In this document: positions 29,025 to 37,545 of the stretch, piece after piece
Position numbering within the stretch: position 1 is the first letter of the stretch
Layout of the letters: each line of letters starts with the position of its first letter
From: Deferribacteraceae bacterium
GTDB taxonomy: Bacteria; Chrysiogenota; Deferribacteres; Deferribacterales; JAISNW01
DNA: 39,614 nt
Assembly: GCA_031256375.1 (NCBI GenBank)
Contig: JAIRQX010000127.1
Coordinates: forward strand, 1-39,614
Direction of reading: 5' to 3'
Program-made: the position numbers and the translations under genes
Notes under the pieces: model-generated
Database searches by the model: none
Told to the model about the DNA's origin: nothing
Seen by the model: the letters and a program-made list of their open reading frames with translations, nothing else

Positions 29025-30046
29025 TGTACGACGATACCGCCTCTTACGATTATTTTCTGCCTGATGAGCTTGTTGCTCAATATCCCGCAGAGAAAAGAGA
29101 TGGGGCAAGATTGCTGGTTGCAGGAAGATCAACCGGTCTTTTATATAATTGTTATTTCCCCGACATTTTAACTCTACTTGATAAAAGAAATTTTTTGGTT
29201 ATTAACGATAGCCGTGTTCTTCCCGCACGGCTACCGGTTACAAAAATTACAGGCGGCAGATCAGAGGTTTTTTATCTGCGAGGAGCGGACGCTCAATCTT
29301 TCTATGCGCTGGTTAAAGGGAAACACCGACAGGGCAGTAAACTGTGGGTAACGGACAATATTTTTGTAAGGCTAAAAAAGCGGGCAGATGATGGTGGTTG
29401 GTTGGTTTCATCGAATATCAATGTGAAGGAGCTTCTGAAAAATTACGGGAAAACTCCGTTACCTCCTTATATTTTGCGCCCTGCGGAAAACATTGATAAG
29501 CAGCGGTACCAGACTGTTTACGCTGAATATGACGGTTCAATTGCAGCTCCGACTGCGGGATTGCACTTTACCGAAGAAATTTTAAATATTTTGGATATGA
29601 ACAAAATTCCTGTAGTTAAAATAACCCTGCATGTGGGGGCAGGAACGTTCCGTCCGGTAAAAACCGCTAAACTGTCAGACCATGATATGCACAGTGAAAT
29701 TTATTGTATAAACGCTGCTGCTGCTGAAAGGATAAATAGGTATAAGAGTGAAGGGCGCAAGCTGATTGCTGTCGGGACAACAGCCGTGCGCGCTTTGGAA
29801 TCAGCGTCAGATGAAACGGGAATAGTTTGTACCGGCGAGTTTGAAACAAAACTGTTTATCAAACCGGGTTACAGATTTAAGGCTGTAGATGGGATGATTA
29901 CGAATCTTCACCTTCCAAAATCTACCTTGCTTGTATTGGTTAGCGCTTTTATGGGTTATGAAAACGCCAAAAAAGCCTACTCCTACGCCGTGAAAGAAAA
30001 GTACCGTTTTTTCAGCTACGGTGACGCTATGCTTATAAAAGATTGA
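29024..30046 (+). CDS. queA: S-adenosylmethionine:tRNA ribosyltransferase-isomerase QueA
   Basis: QueA transfers and isomerises the ribosyl group of SAM onto 7-aminomethyl-7-deazaguanine in tRNA, making epoxyqueuosine. I start it at ATG 29024, overlapping the thrC stop as TGATG, which gives 340 residues beginning with YDYFLPDELVAQYP. An upstream in-frame extension inside thrC is not supported. Family segments include RDGARLLV, FLVINDSRVLPARL, YDGSIAAPTAGLHFT, HVGAGTFRPVK and MITNLHLPKSTLLVLVSAF. It ends the ndk-thrC-queA unit. Confidence 0.97.
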   Translation: MYDDTASYDYFLPDELVAQYPAEKRDGARLLVAGRSTGLLYNCYFPDILTLLDKRNFLVINDSRVLPARLPVTKITGGRSEVFYLRGADAQSFYALVKGKHRQGSKLWVTDNIFVRLKKRADDGGWLVSSNINVKELLKNYGKTPLPPYILRPAENIDKQRYQTVYAEYDGSIAAPTAGLHFTEEILNILDMNKIPVVKITLHVGAGTFRPVKTAKLSDHDMHSEIYCINAAAAERINRYKSEGRKLIAVGTTAVRALESASDETGIVCTGEFETKLFIKPGYRFKAVDGMITNLHLPKSTLLVLVSAFMGYENAKKAYSYAVKEKYRFFSYGDAMLIKD

Positions 30047-30051
30047 CCTAT

Positions 30052-30093
30052 TGATTGCTACGCTCGATAAAAAACATTCCGCTCGCAAAGACG
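30052..30093. repeat. REP-like palindromic repeat remnant
   Basis: ATTGCTACGCTCG and CCGCTCGCAAAGACG are separated by an A-rich spacer. The complement, CGTCTTTGCGAGCGG...CGAGCGTAGCAAT, resembles the widespread REP-type sequence built on GTCATTGCGAGC and GCAATC. It lies in the gap after queA. One copy only was noticed in the window. Confidence 0.4.
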
Positions 30094-30139
30094 TTAAATT
30101 TAATTTGGGATTGATGTATCATAAAAAAATAATTTTCTC

Positions 30140-30190
30140 TTGACAATCGTTTGGTTATAAATTACAGTAAACCAATCGGTCGGTATAGTA
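30140..30190 (+). promoter_or_regulatory. promoter and operator of the TetR-efflux operon
   Basis: TTGACA (30140-30145), a 17-base spacer and TACAGT (30163-30168) form a plausible promoter. Two symmetric elements overlap it: TTGGTT (30151-30156) with AACCAA (30170-30175), and the imperfect palindrome ACCAATCGGTCGGT (30171-30184), of a type bound by AcrR/TetR repressors. The pattern suggests autorepression by the TetR protein encoded next. Confidence 0.55.
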
Positions 30191-30203
30191 TGGGCGGAAA
30201 TAA

Positions 30204-30782
30204 ATGAACGAAAGTAAAGAGAATATAGTAAAAGCGGCGCTGTCCCTTTTTCTGCATAACAGTTACGCAAGCGTTTCTATGAAGGATATTTTGAACAAAG
30301 CGAGCGTTTCAAGAGGCGCTTTTTATCATTATTTTGAGAGCAAAAAAGCGTGTTTTGAAGAGTGTGTGAAATATCAGATAGATCAGGTTACACACCCGGA
30401 ACCGTCTGATTATGACGAGATAAACCTTAAAACTTTTCTTGAAGATAACTTCAGGCGGATATCTCAGATGAGAAACGAGGTTACAATTTCTGAAAAACTT
30501 CTTTTTTTTAGTGAGGCTAATAAGATATTCCCTGATTTCATGGTATTTATGAAACGCCGCAATGAGGATGAACATATTGTGTGGACTAAGATAGCTGAAA
30601 ATGCTGAAAAAATTGGCGAAATAAAAAACAATATCCCCCCTGCTGAAATAGCCGCTATGTTTATTGCTTTAGGAGATGGTGTTTTTATGAAAAATATAGC
30701 GTTAAATTATGAAAATTTCACTAAAGCGCATAGTGAACTGTATGAACACTGGAATACATTGTATTCGCTGATAAAAAAATAA
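30204..30782 (+). CDS. TetR/AcrR-family transcriptional repressor
   Basis: A 192-residue regulator. The N-terminal helix-turn-helix reads VSMKDILNKASVSRGAFYHYFESKKACFEE, the typical TetR recognition region. The C-terminal 130 residues are the ligand-binding helical domain, which is not conserved enough to name the inducer. It is followed 13 bases later by an adaptor and RND pump pair, and palindromes overlap its promoter, so it most likely represses its own operon until an effector is bound. The ribosome-binding site is GGCGGA, 5-6 bases before the ATG. Confidence 0.92.
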   Translation: MNESKENIVKAALSLFLHNSYASVSMKDILNKASVSRGAFYHYFESKKACFEECVKYQIDQVTHPEPSDYDEINLKTFLEDNFRRISQMRNEVTISEKLLFFSEANKIFPDFMVFMKRRNEDEHIVWTKIAENAEKIGEIKNNIPPAEIAAMFIALGDGVFMKNIALNYENFTKAHSELYEHWNTLYSLIKK

Positions 30783-30795
30783 TTTGAGGTTATGA

Positions 30796-31839
30796 ATGAC
30801 TGAAAAAATGCGTAAAAATATTTTTATATTACTGCTTATACCTTTTGTCTGGGGATGCAAAGGCGGGGAAAAAAATGAGGTTCGCACAGCCGTAATTAAA
30901 CCTGTGGAAGTTGTAGTTACCCCTGTTATGAAACGTGACATTAAAGACGAATATACACTGCCGGGTCTTGTGGAGGCGTGGGATGTCGTTACCGCATCTG
31001 TTGAAATATCGGGTCATGTTAAATCTATAATGAAAAAAGAGGGGGATGCCGTGAAAGCCGGCGAGACAATACTTAAAATTAACACGGATACTGTTGAGTC
31101 AGGTCTTAAATCCTCCGGAATACAACTGGAGATGGCAAAAAAAGATTACGGTCGCGCAGAATCACTTTACAATAACGATGCTATTTCACAGAAATCATTT
31201 GATGACGCTTCAGACCGTCTTCAGCTTATGAAGGTTAATTACAAACAGGCAAGGGATTTTTACAATAAAAGTATGGCTATAAGCCCCATTGAAGGCGTTA
31301 TTGACAGAATTATTCCAGAAACAGGCGAATTTGTGTCAGCCGGGCAGCCTATAGTTACTATTGTCCGTGCTGATAAACTGAAAATTCAGCTTAATATCCC
31401 TGAAAAGGATCATCAGTATCTTAATCTCGGTCAGACAGTTGAAATATATCCTGATAATATTAACAGTAACGGTCTTGCCATTGAAGCCAGTATTGGCTAC
31501 ATTTCCGTAACTTCCAACCCTCAGACGCTTGCATATAGGGCGCGCGTTGATACTGAGCCAGGCGAAGGCATTGCAGTGGGAAAAATTGTCCGCGTAAAAA
31601 TTGAGCGTCAGGTGTATAGTGACGCATTTGTCATCCCGCTCTATGCGCTTATGGATATTGACGGGAAAAAAATTGTTTATATTGAAAATAACGGGTTTGC
31701 TAAACGTACTGAAGTGTCTGTAGGCGTTTATATAGGTACAGATGTAGTGATTACCTCAGGTCTTAACGATGGTGACAGACTTATAACGACAGGTCAGCAA
31801 TTTTTATACGACAATATTCCTGTAAGAGTAACGGAGTAA
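30796..31839 (+). CDS. RND efflux periplasmic adaptor (membrane fusion protein), lipoprotein
   Basis: A 347-residue membrane fusion protein linking an RND pump to an outer-membrane channel. The signal ends with the lipobox FVWGC (C21). The lipoyl and hairpin regions follow: a first half-motif around SVEISGHVKSIMKKEGDAVKAGETIL, a coiled-coil hairpin (about 95-155) with SLYNNDAISQKSFDDASDRL, and the second half-motif SPIEGVIDRIIPETGEFVSAGQPI. The beta-barrel and C-terminal domain end with GLNDGDRLITTGQQFL. GAGG lies 7 bases before this ATG. The RND gene starts 4 bases after the stop. Confidence 0.95.
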   Translation: MTEKMRKNIFILLLIPFVWGCKGGEKNEVRTAVIKPVEVVVTPVMKRDIKDEYTLPGLVEAWDVVTASVEISGHVKSIMKKEGDAVKAGETILKINTDTVESGLKSSGIQLEMAKKDYGRAESLYNNDAISQKSFDDASDRLQLMKVNYKQARDFYNKSMAISPIEGVIDRIIPETGEFVSAGQPIVTIVRADKLKIQLNIPEKDHQYLNLGQTVEIYPDNINSNGLAIEASIGYISVTSNPQTLAYRARVDTEPGEGIAVGKIVRVKIERQVYSDAFVIPLYALMDIDGKKIVYIENNGFAKRTEVSVGVYIGTDVVITSGLNDGDRLITTGQQFLYDNIPVRVTE

Positions 31840-31843
31840 GGTT

Positions 31844-34800
31844 GTGATTCTTACGGAACTGGCTATAAAGTGGAAATCATCAGTATTTTTGCTGATGATT
31901 CTCATTATTATTTTTGGTGTACTTGCATATATCGGGCTTCCCAAAGAATCAAACCCTGACATACCAATACCGTATGTGATAATCTCTACAGCTTATGAGG
32001 GCGTAGCCCCGTCCGACATTGAATCCCTTATTGCTCTGCCGATAGAACGAAAACTTAAAGGGCTGGATGGCGTAAAGCAGGTGAGTTCATACTGTTCAGA
32101 AGGAATTTCCAACATAATTATTGAGTTTATGAGCGGTCAGGATCTGACAGACGCTCTTCAGCGAGTAAAAGATAAAGTCAGTAGCGCAAAAGCTGATCTG
32201 CCTAGAGATTTGAGAAGCGATCCCATGGTGTTCGATCTGAATATCTCTGATTTCCCTGTTATGGAGTTAAGCATTGCAGGAGATATACCGGAAGCTGTGA
32301 TGAAGAAGATCGCTGATGAGATGAAAGACAGAATTGAAGGATTGAAAGGCGTTCAGGAAGCCGTTATCTCCGGCGCAAGAACGCGGATTATCCTTATAGA
32401 ATTTGATTATGAACGCCTTCAAGCCTATAAACTTAATATTCTGGAGATTGCATCAGCTTTGCAGCAGGAAAACGTTAATATCCCCGGCGGTTCAATGGAT
32501 ATCGGCAGAGGTAAGTATCTTTTGCGTATTCCCGGAGAATTTAATGACCCTTCGCTTATTGATAACATTGTCATAACCACAAGAAACGGATTGCCGATTT
32601 ACTTAAAAGATGTGGCAGCCATTAAAGACTCATTTGAGGACAGGGATAGCTACGCAAGGCTTAACAGTATAAATACAGTATCTATAGCTGTAAAAAAACG
32701 TATTGGTGAAAATGAACTTTTGCTTGCGGCAGGGGTTAAAGAGATTGTTAAAGCTGCAAATGAGATACTTCCCTCCTCTGTCAGAGTATCGATAATCTTT
32801 GATAATTCGGAAATTATTGAAGATATGGTGCATGAGCTGGAAAACCACTTGGCGTCAGGTCTTTTTCTTGTTGTATTGGTACTTTTTTTCTTTCTCGGAA
32901 AGATTAACTCTTTTTTTACCGCGCTTGCTATCCCTTTTTCCATGCTGATTTCCTTTATAGTTTTTCAGTATATGGGTATTACACTGAATATGGTGGTGCT
33001 TTTTTCGCTTATTATGGCGCTCGGAATGCTGGTGGATGACGCGATAGTCATCGTGGAAAATATTTATCGCCATATGCAGGAAGGAATGGACAGGGCGGGC
33101 GCGGCAAAAGCCGCGGTTAAGGAGGTTGGGCGACCGGTTATAGCCTCCACTGTCACAAAAATCTGCGCCTTTTTGCCGCTATTGTTCTGGCCCGGAATTG
33201 TAGGAAAATTTATGTCATATATCCCGCTTACCATGATCGTAACTCTTGTGGCATCGCTTTTTGTGGCGTTGGTTTTTAATCCGGTTATCTGTTCAACTTT
33301 TATGAGGGTAAAGGATACATCCCTTACAGAAGAGGGTGAGATAGAGTTGGGGCGGGGGTTGCAAACTTATAAAAGGCTTATAAATTTTGCGCTTGATCAT
33401 AGGGCTATGATTATAATTTCAGTAACATTGTTTATGTTTCTTCCTGTATTTTTATTCGGCGTTTTTGGCAAAGGGGTGGAGTTTTTTCCGGATATGGACC
33501 CGCAGCGGGCAATGATAAGAATTACAGAAGCGCAAGGGACAAACGCTTACATGACATTGCAGGATACGCTTAAAGTTGAAGAAAAAATCAAAGAGGGAAA
33601 AAATATTGATAAAATCCTTACCCTTGTCGGAGGTGATGGGGTAGCTAATGCTTCCAATACCGGCGGCACATTAACCCATATCGGGCTAATAACGGTAGTC
33701 TTTACCACTTTTACTGATCGAATAGAGTCGTCGAGCGTCACGCTCAACAGAATCCGTGAACGTGTAGGATCGCTAGCCGGAACGGAGATTGCAGTTGAAA
33801 AAGAGGCGATGGGTCCTCCGGTGGGTGATCCTGTAAGTATACAGATCTCAGGTCCCGATGTTGATACTCTGGGTGAGATTGCATCAGGAGTGAAGGAACG
33901 AATAAGAAATATTCCCGGAATTGTGGATTTAAAAGACGATTTTATAAAATCCAAACCGGAAATACGTGTAAATGTTGACCGTGAAAAAGCCGCCCTGCTG
34001 GGGCTATCCACTTACACAATTTCAAACGCGGTGAAAGGGGCTATTTCCGGTATGAAAGTGGGCGTTTACCGTGAAGGGGACGACGAATACGACATAATAG
34101 TCAGACTTCCTGAAGACAAACGCAAGACTGTGGACGATATTAAAAATCTACAGATACCCGCAAGAACAGGGGAATATGTTCCGTTATCCAGCGTTGCCGA
34201 TGTTGATTTGTCGGCAGGTTTCGGCAGGATTGCCCGTATTGACTTTAAACGGGTGGTAAATGTCACTGCCAACGCGGACGGCAGAAGTGGCATGGAAGTA
34301 GCAAACGATGTAAAAAAGGAGCTTTCTGCATATAAACTTCCGGATGACTACAAAATAAAGTTCACAGGCGAAGATGAAGAACAGCAGGAAGCGAGCGCTT
34401 TTCTTGCAAGAGCGTTTATGATCGCGCTTTTTCTTATCCTTATGGTACTTATGATTGAATTTAACTCTATCTCGCATACATTTATTATTCTTGGCACTGT
34501 TCTTTTATCAATAGGCGGCGTATTCTGGGGGCTTCTGATAACAAGAACGGCTTTTGGCGTTATTATGAGCGGTATGGGCGTTATATCCCTTGCGGGAGTG
34601 ATTGTAAATAACGGAATTATAATGATTGACTATACAAACAAACTTAGAGAACGCGGTTATTCAATGCGCGAAGCTGTAGCTCACGCCGGAGCGGTGCGTT
34701 TTCGTCCTGTTATGCTGACGGCAGTAACCGCAATACTTGGTTTATTGCCGATGGCTATAGGCTATGGCATTAACTTTTCACGTTTCAGAATTGAAAAAGG

Positions 34801-34984
34801 GGCTGAGATGTCCCAATTTTGGATAGGTATGGCAAACAGTGTTATCTTTGGTCTTGCGATAGGGACACTGCTCACACTGGTAGTTGTCCCCGTACTATAC
34901 TCCTTTACAGGCGGAGGTTTAAAAGAGGATGATCGCCGGATAAAACAACGGATATTAGACATTCTGCAAAGAAGGTTTCGTTGA
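31844..34984 (+). CDS. RND family multidrug efflux transporter (AcrB-like)
   Basis: A 1046-residue inner-membrane proton-driven pump, full length for the AcrB/MexB family, starting at GTG 31844 after AAGG. The N-terminal membrane helix is followed by GLPKESNPDIPIPYVIISTAYEGVAPSDIESL. The proton relay in transmembrane helix 4 shows GMLVDDAIVIVENIYRHM with D398 and D399. The second half repeats the periplasmic and membrane pattern, ending with RPVMLTAVTAILGLLPMAIG. It forms an operon with the TetR repressor and adaptor. No outer-membrane TolC-like channel follows, so a channel encoded elsewhere must be used. The substrate is not predictable. Confidence 0.95.
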   Translation: MILTELAIKWKSSVFLLMILIIIFGVLAYIGLPKESNPDIPIPYVIISTAYEGVAPSDIESLIALPIERKLKGLDGVKQVSSYCSEGISNIIIEFMSGQDLTDALQRVKDKVSSAKADLPRDLRSDPMVFDLNISDFPVMELSIAGDIPEAVMKKIADEMKDRIEGLKGVQEAVISGARTRIILIEFDYERLQAYKLNILEIASALQQENVNIPGGSMDIGRGKYLLRIPGEFNDPSLIDNIVITTRNGLPIYLKDVAAIKDSFEDRDSYARLNSINTVSIAVKKRIGENELLLAAGVKEIVKAANEILPSSVRVSIIFDNSEIIEDMVHELENHLASGLFLVVLVLFFFLGKINSFFTALAIPFSMLISFIVFQYMGITLNMVVLFSLIMALGMLVDDAIVIVENIYRHMQEGMDRAGAAKAAVKEVGRPVIASTVTKICAFLPLLFWPGIVGKFMSYIPLTMIVTLVASLFVALVFNPVICSTFMRVKDTSLTEEGEIELGRGLQTYKRLINFALDHRAMIIISVTLFMFLPVFLFGVFGKGVEFFPDMDPQRAMIRITEAQGTNAYMTLQDTLKVEEKIKEGKNIDKILTLVGGDGVANASNTGGTLTHIGLITVVFTTFTDRIESSSVTLNRIRERVGSLAGTEIAVEKEAMGPPVGDPVSIQISGPDVDTLGEIASGVKERIRNIPGIVDLKDDFIKSKPEIRVNVDREKAALLGLSTYTISNAVKGAISGMKVGVYREGDDEYDIIVRLPEDKRKTVDDIKNLQIPARTGEYVPLSSVADVDLSAGFGRIARIDFKRVVNVTANADGRSGMEVANDVKKELSAYKLPDDYKIKFTGEDEEQQEASAFLARAFMIALFLILMVLMIEFNSISHTFIILGTVLLSIGGVFWGLLITRTAFGVIMSGMGVISLAGVIVNNGIIMIDYTNKLRERGYSMREAVAHAGAVRFRPVMLTAVTAILGLLPMAIGYGINFSRFRIEKGAEMSQFWIGMANSVIFGLAIGTLLTLVVVPVLYSFTGGGLKEDDRRIKQRILDILQRRFR

Positions 34985-35130
34985 GAAATAACCGAGGCAA
35001 ATTCCAATTCTATATTAAGTAACAGAAAAATATTCACTATCATCTTTATTACGCAATAATACACAATAGTAGGTTTACTTGATATATCCGTAGGATTGTG
35101 ATAATACAATTTTATACGGAGAGTGCGCGT
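34985..35130. other. intergenic leader of the restriction-modification operon
   Basis: The gap holds ATTCCAATTCTA (35001-35012), identical to the start of the long hairpin between gyrB and gyrA, but without its matching second arm. A possible promoter has TTGATA (35079-35084) and GATAAT (35100-35105), the latter with an upstream TG (extended -10), at a short 15-base spacing. GGAGAG (35118-35123) is the ribosome-binding site for the next gene. Confidence 0.4.
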
Positions 35131-37545
35131 ATGTTGGGAGCGATCGTAGGAGATATCGTTGGTTCACGGTTCGAGTGGAACAATATAAAAACAAAAGAAT
35201 TTGACTTTCTTACTTACCATTGTAATTTTACAGACGATAGCATTATGACTCTTGCTGTTTCCCAAGCGATTCTCAAAACTAATGGTAACTACAATAAGTT
35301 AAGTGATCTTGCGATTAAATATATGCGTGAAATCGGAAGACCATATCCGAATTGTGGCTACGGTGGTATGTTTCGGCAATGGATTTATTCGGAAAATCCC
35401 AAACCATACAACAGTTTTGGCAATGGTGCGGCAATGCGCATATCCGCTTGCGGTTTCACGGCAAAAACGCTTGATGATGTCAAACTGTCCTCCCGCAAAA
35501 TAACAGAAGTTACCCATAACCATCCTGAAGGGATTAAGGGTGCGGAAGCTACCGCCGTTTGCATATTTCTCGCGCGCGAAGGCAAAAACATCCTTGAAAT
35601 ACGCGACTATATAGACACTCATTATTACCCAATGAATTTTACACTTGATGGAATCCGCGACAGTTACCGGTTTAATGAAACATGTCAAGAGACAGTACCA
35701 CAAGCTATAATGGCATTTCTTGAATCCGATGGTTTCGAGGATGCTATCCGAAATGCTATATCAATCGGTGGTGACAGCGATACGCTTGCGTCCATAACTG
35801 GAGGAATAGCTGAAGCTTATTACGGTATACCTGTGGAAATACGCAAACACGCTCTGACATTTCTCGACGAGCGTCTTTTAAAAATTTTGACAGAATTTGA
35901 GAATGTTTACCCTCCAGCGTTTGAAAAGAAAACAAAAAATAAAAATATCAAGGTGAACGGACAAAAACGCAATATAAATGGTAATTCCCGTGAAGAGATG
36001 ATACACTTGTTATTTGATAATACTGACGAGGATTATCAAGCATCTCACCCATATTATGAGGAAACGACAAGCCAAGAACTATTCCGGCATCTGTTTGAAG
36101 CGTGCAACATTCTTCGCGGACCAATAAATCAAGATGAATACAAAAGCTATGTTACACCTATTTTATTTTTTAAACGCCTTTCCGATGTGTATGACGAAGA
36201 AACAATAAAAGCTCTTGAAGAATCCGGAGGTGATGAGGAATACGCCGCATTACCTGATTACCATTACTTTTTTATCCCTGAAGGTTGTCATTGGAATGAT
36301 GTACGAAATACACATGAAAATGTTGGTAAAGCTATTGTAAGCGCAATAATGGGCATTGAGCGCGCTAATCCGGACACATTGAATGGTGTGTTTTCCAGTT
36401 TTGATGATGCAAACTGGACAGATAAAGGCAAGTTCTCTGATGAACGTCTGAAAAACCTTGTAGAGCACATGTCTAAAATCAAAGTTGGCAACGAAAACTA
36501 TTCAACGGATGTAATGGGGGACGCTTATGAATATTTGATAAAGAAATTTGCTGATTTGTCTAAAAAGAACGCTGGCGAGTTTTATACACCACGCCCGATT
36601 GTTAAACTACTTGTAATGCTTCTCTCACCAAAAGCAGGTGAAACTGTATATGATCCTGCATGTGGTACGGGAGGAATGTTAATAGAGGCTATTCGCTACA
36701 TACACAACGACAAATTAACTTATGGCAAAATATATGGACAAGAGAAAAATCTTACAAATTCATCTATTGCGCGGATGAACTTATTTTTGCATGGCGCAAA
36801 AGATTGCAAAATATCGCAAGGTGATACGCTCCGCTCACCAAATTTTCATATTTCAGGCAGTTTACAAACATTCAACTGTGTGATTGCTAATCCTCCATTT
36901 TCATTGAAAAAATGGGGAGCTGAGCAATTTTCAAATGATGTGTATGGGCGTAATTTATGGGGTAGCCCTACCGATAGCAACGCCGATTTTGCTTGGCTTC
37001 AACACATGGTGCAATCAATGGACAGTGAAAACGGGCGACTGGCTGTTATTTTGCCGCAGGGAGCGTTATTTCGAGGCGGCAAAGAAGGGAGTATCCGCAA
37101 AGCAATGATTGAATCGGATAAACTTGAATATGTTATAGCGTTGGTAGGCGGTATATTCTATTCATCAGGCGTGTCAGCGTGTGTTCTTGTATTAAATAAT
37201 AATAAATCTAATTACCATAGCGGAAAAGTATGTCTGGTTGATGCGTCTAAAATCTATACAGCTCAACGGGCACAGAATATTATGTCCGAAAAAAATGTTA
37301 TGGAAGTGTATAATCTATGCGCCAATTATGTAGATGTACTTGAAAAATCCAAAATAGTCACACTTGATGATATTCGCTCGAAGGATTATTCCCTATCAGT
37401 AAGCGGTTATATTGAAAAAGCAGCGCAGACAACCATATCACCCGCTGAAGTACGCAAAATGTTTTTTTCTGCGCTTGAAGCCGCTCAAGCTGCTGAAGAA
37501 AAACTCAAAACATTGCTTAAAGAACACGGATACCTCAATGAATAG
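35131..37545 (+). CDS. ADP-ribosylglycohydrolase fused to type I restriction-modification methyltransferase subunit (HsdM)
   Basis: An 804-residue fusion from ATG 35131, with GGAGAG 7 bases upstream; a GTG at 35098 would add 11 residues. Residues 1 to about 260 form a complete ADP-ribosylglycohydrolase (DraG-like) domain: GAIVGDIVGSRFEW, metal-binding FTDDS (33-37), GNGAAMRISACGF, THNHPEGIKGAEA and GGDSDTLASITGG (213-225). A Lys/Asn-rich linker (about 264-288) follows. Then comes an HsdM: N-terminal helical domain from about 313 (QELFRHLFEACNILRG), SAM motif DPACGTGGM and catalytic NPPF (587-590). HsdM methylates adenine as part of a type I complex. The domains join in one frame with no stop between them. 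A second HsdM gene overlaps its end by 8 bases. Confidence 0.9.
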   Translation: MLGAIVGDIVGSRFEWNNIKTKEFDFLTYHCNFTDDSIMTLAVSQAILKTNGNYNKLSDLAIKYMREIGRPYPNCGYGGMFRQWIYSENPKPYNSFGNGAAMRISACGFTAKTLDDVKLSSRKITEVTHNHPEGIKGAEATAVCIFLAREGKNILEIRDYIDTHYYPMNFTLDGIRDSYRFNETCQETVPQAIMAFLESDGFEDAIRNAISIGGDSDTLASITGGIAEAYYGIPVEIRKHALTFLDERLLKILTEFENVYPPAFEKKTKNKNIKVNGQKRNINGNSREEMIHLLFDNTDEDYQASHPYYEETTSQELFRHLFEACNILRGPINQDEYKSYVTPILFFKRLSDVYDEETIKALEESGGDEEYAALPDYHYFFIPEGCHWNDVRNTHENVGKAIVSAIMGIERANPDTLNGVFSSFDDANWTDKGKFSDERLKNLVEHMSKIKVGNENYSTDVMGDAYEYLIKKFADLSKKNAGEFYTPRPIVKLLVMLLSPKAGETVYDPACGTGGMLIEAIRYIHNDKLTYGKIYGQEKNLTNSSIARMNLFLHGAKDCKISQGDTLRSPNFHISGSLQTFNCVIANPPFSLKKWGAEQFSNDVYGRNLWGSPTDSNADFAWLQHMVQSMDSENGRLAVILPQGALFRGGKEGSIRKAMIESDKLEYVIALVGGIFYSSGVSACVLVLNNNKSNYHSGKVCLVDASKIYTAQRAQNIMSEKNVMEVYNLCANYVDVLEKSKIVTLDDIRSKDYSLSVSGYIEKAAQTTISPAEVRKMFFSALEAAQAAEEKLKTLLKEHGYLNE

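Noticed and set aside
37412-37537. Upstream in-frame extension of the second HsdM gene
   Set aside because: The 42 extra residues are Lys/Arg-rich shadow translation of the fusion gene's end; HsdM proteins start near the ATG at 37538.
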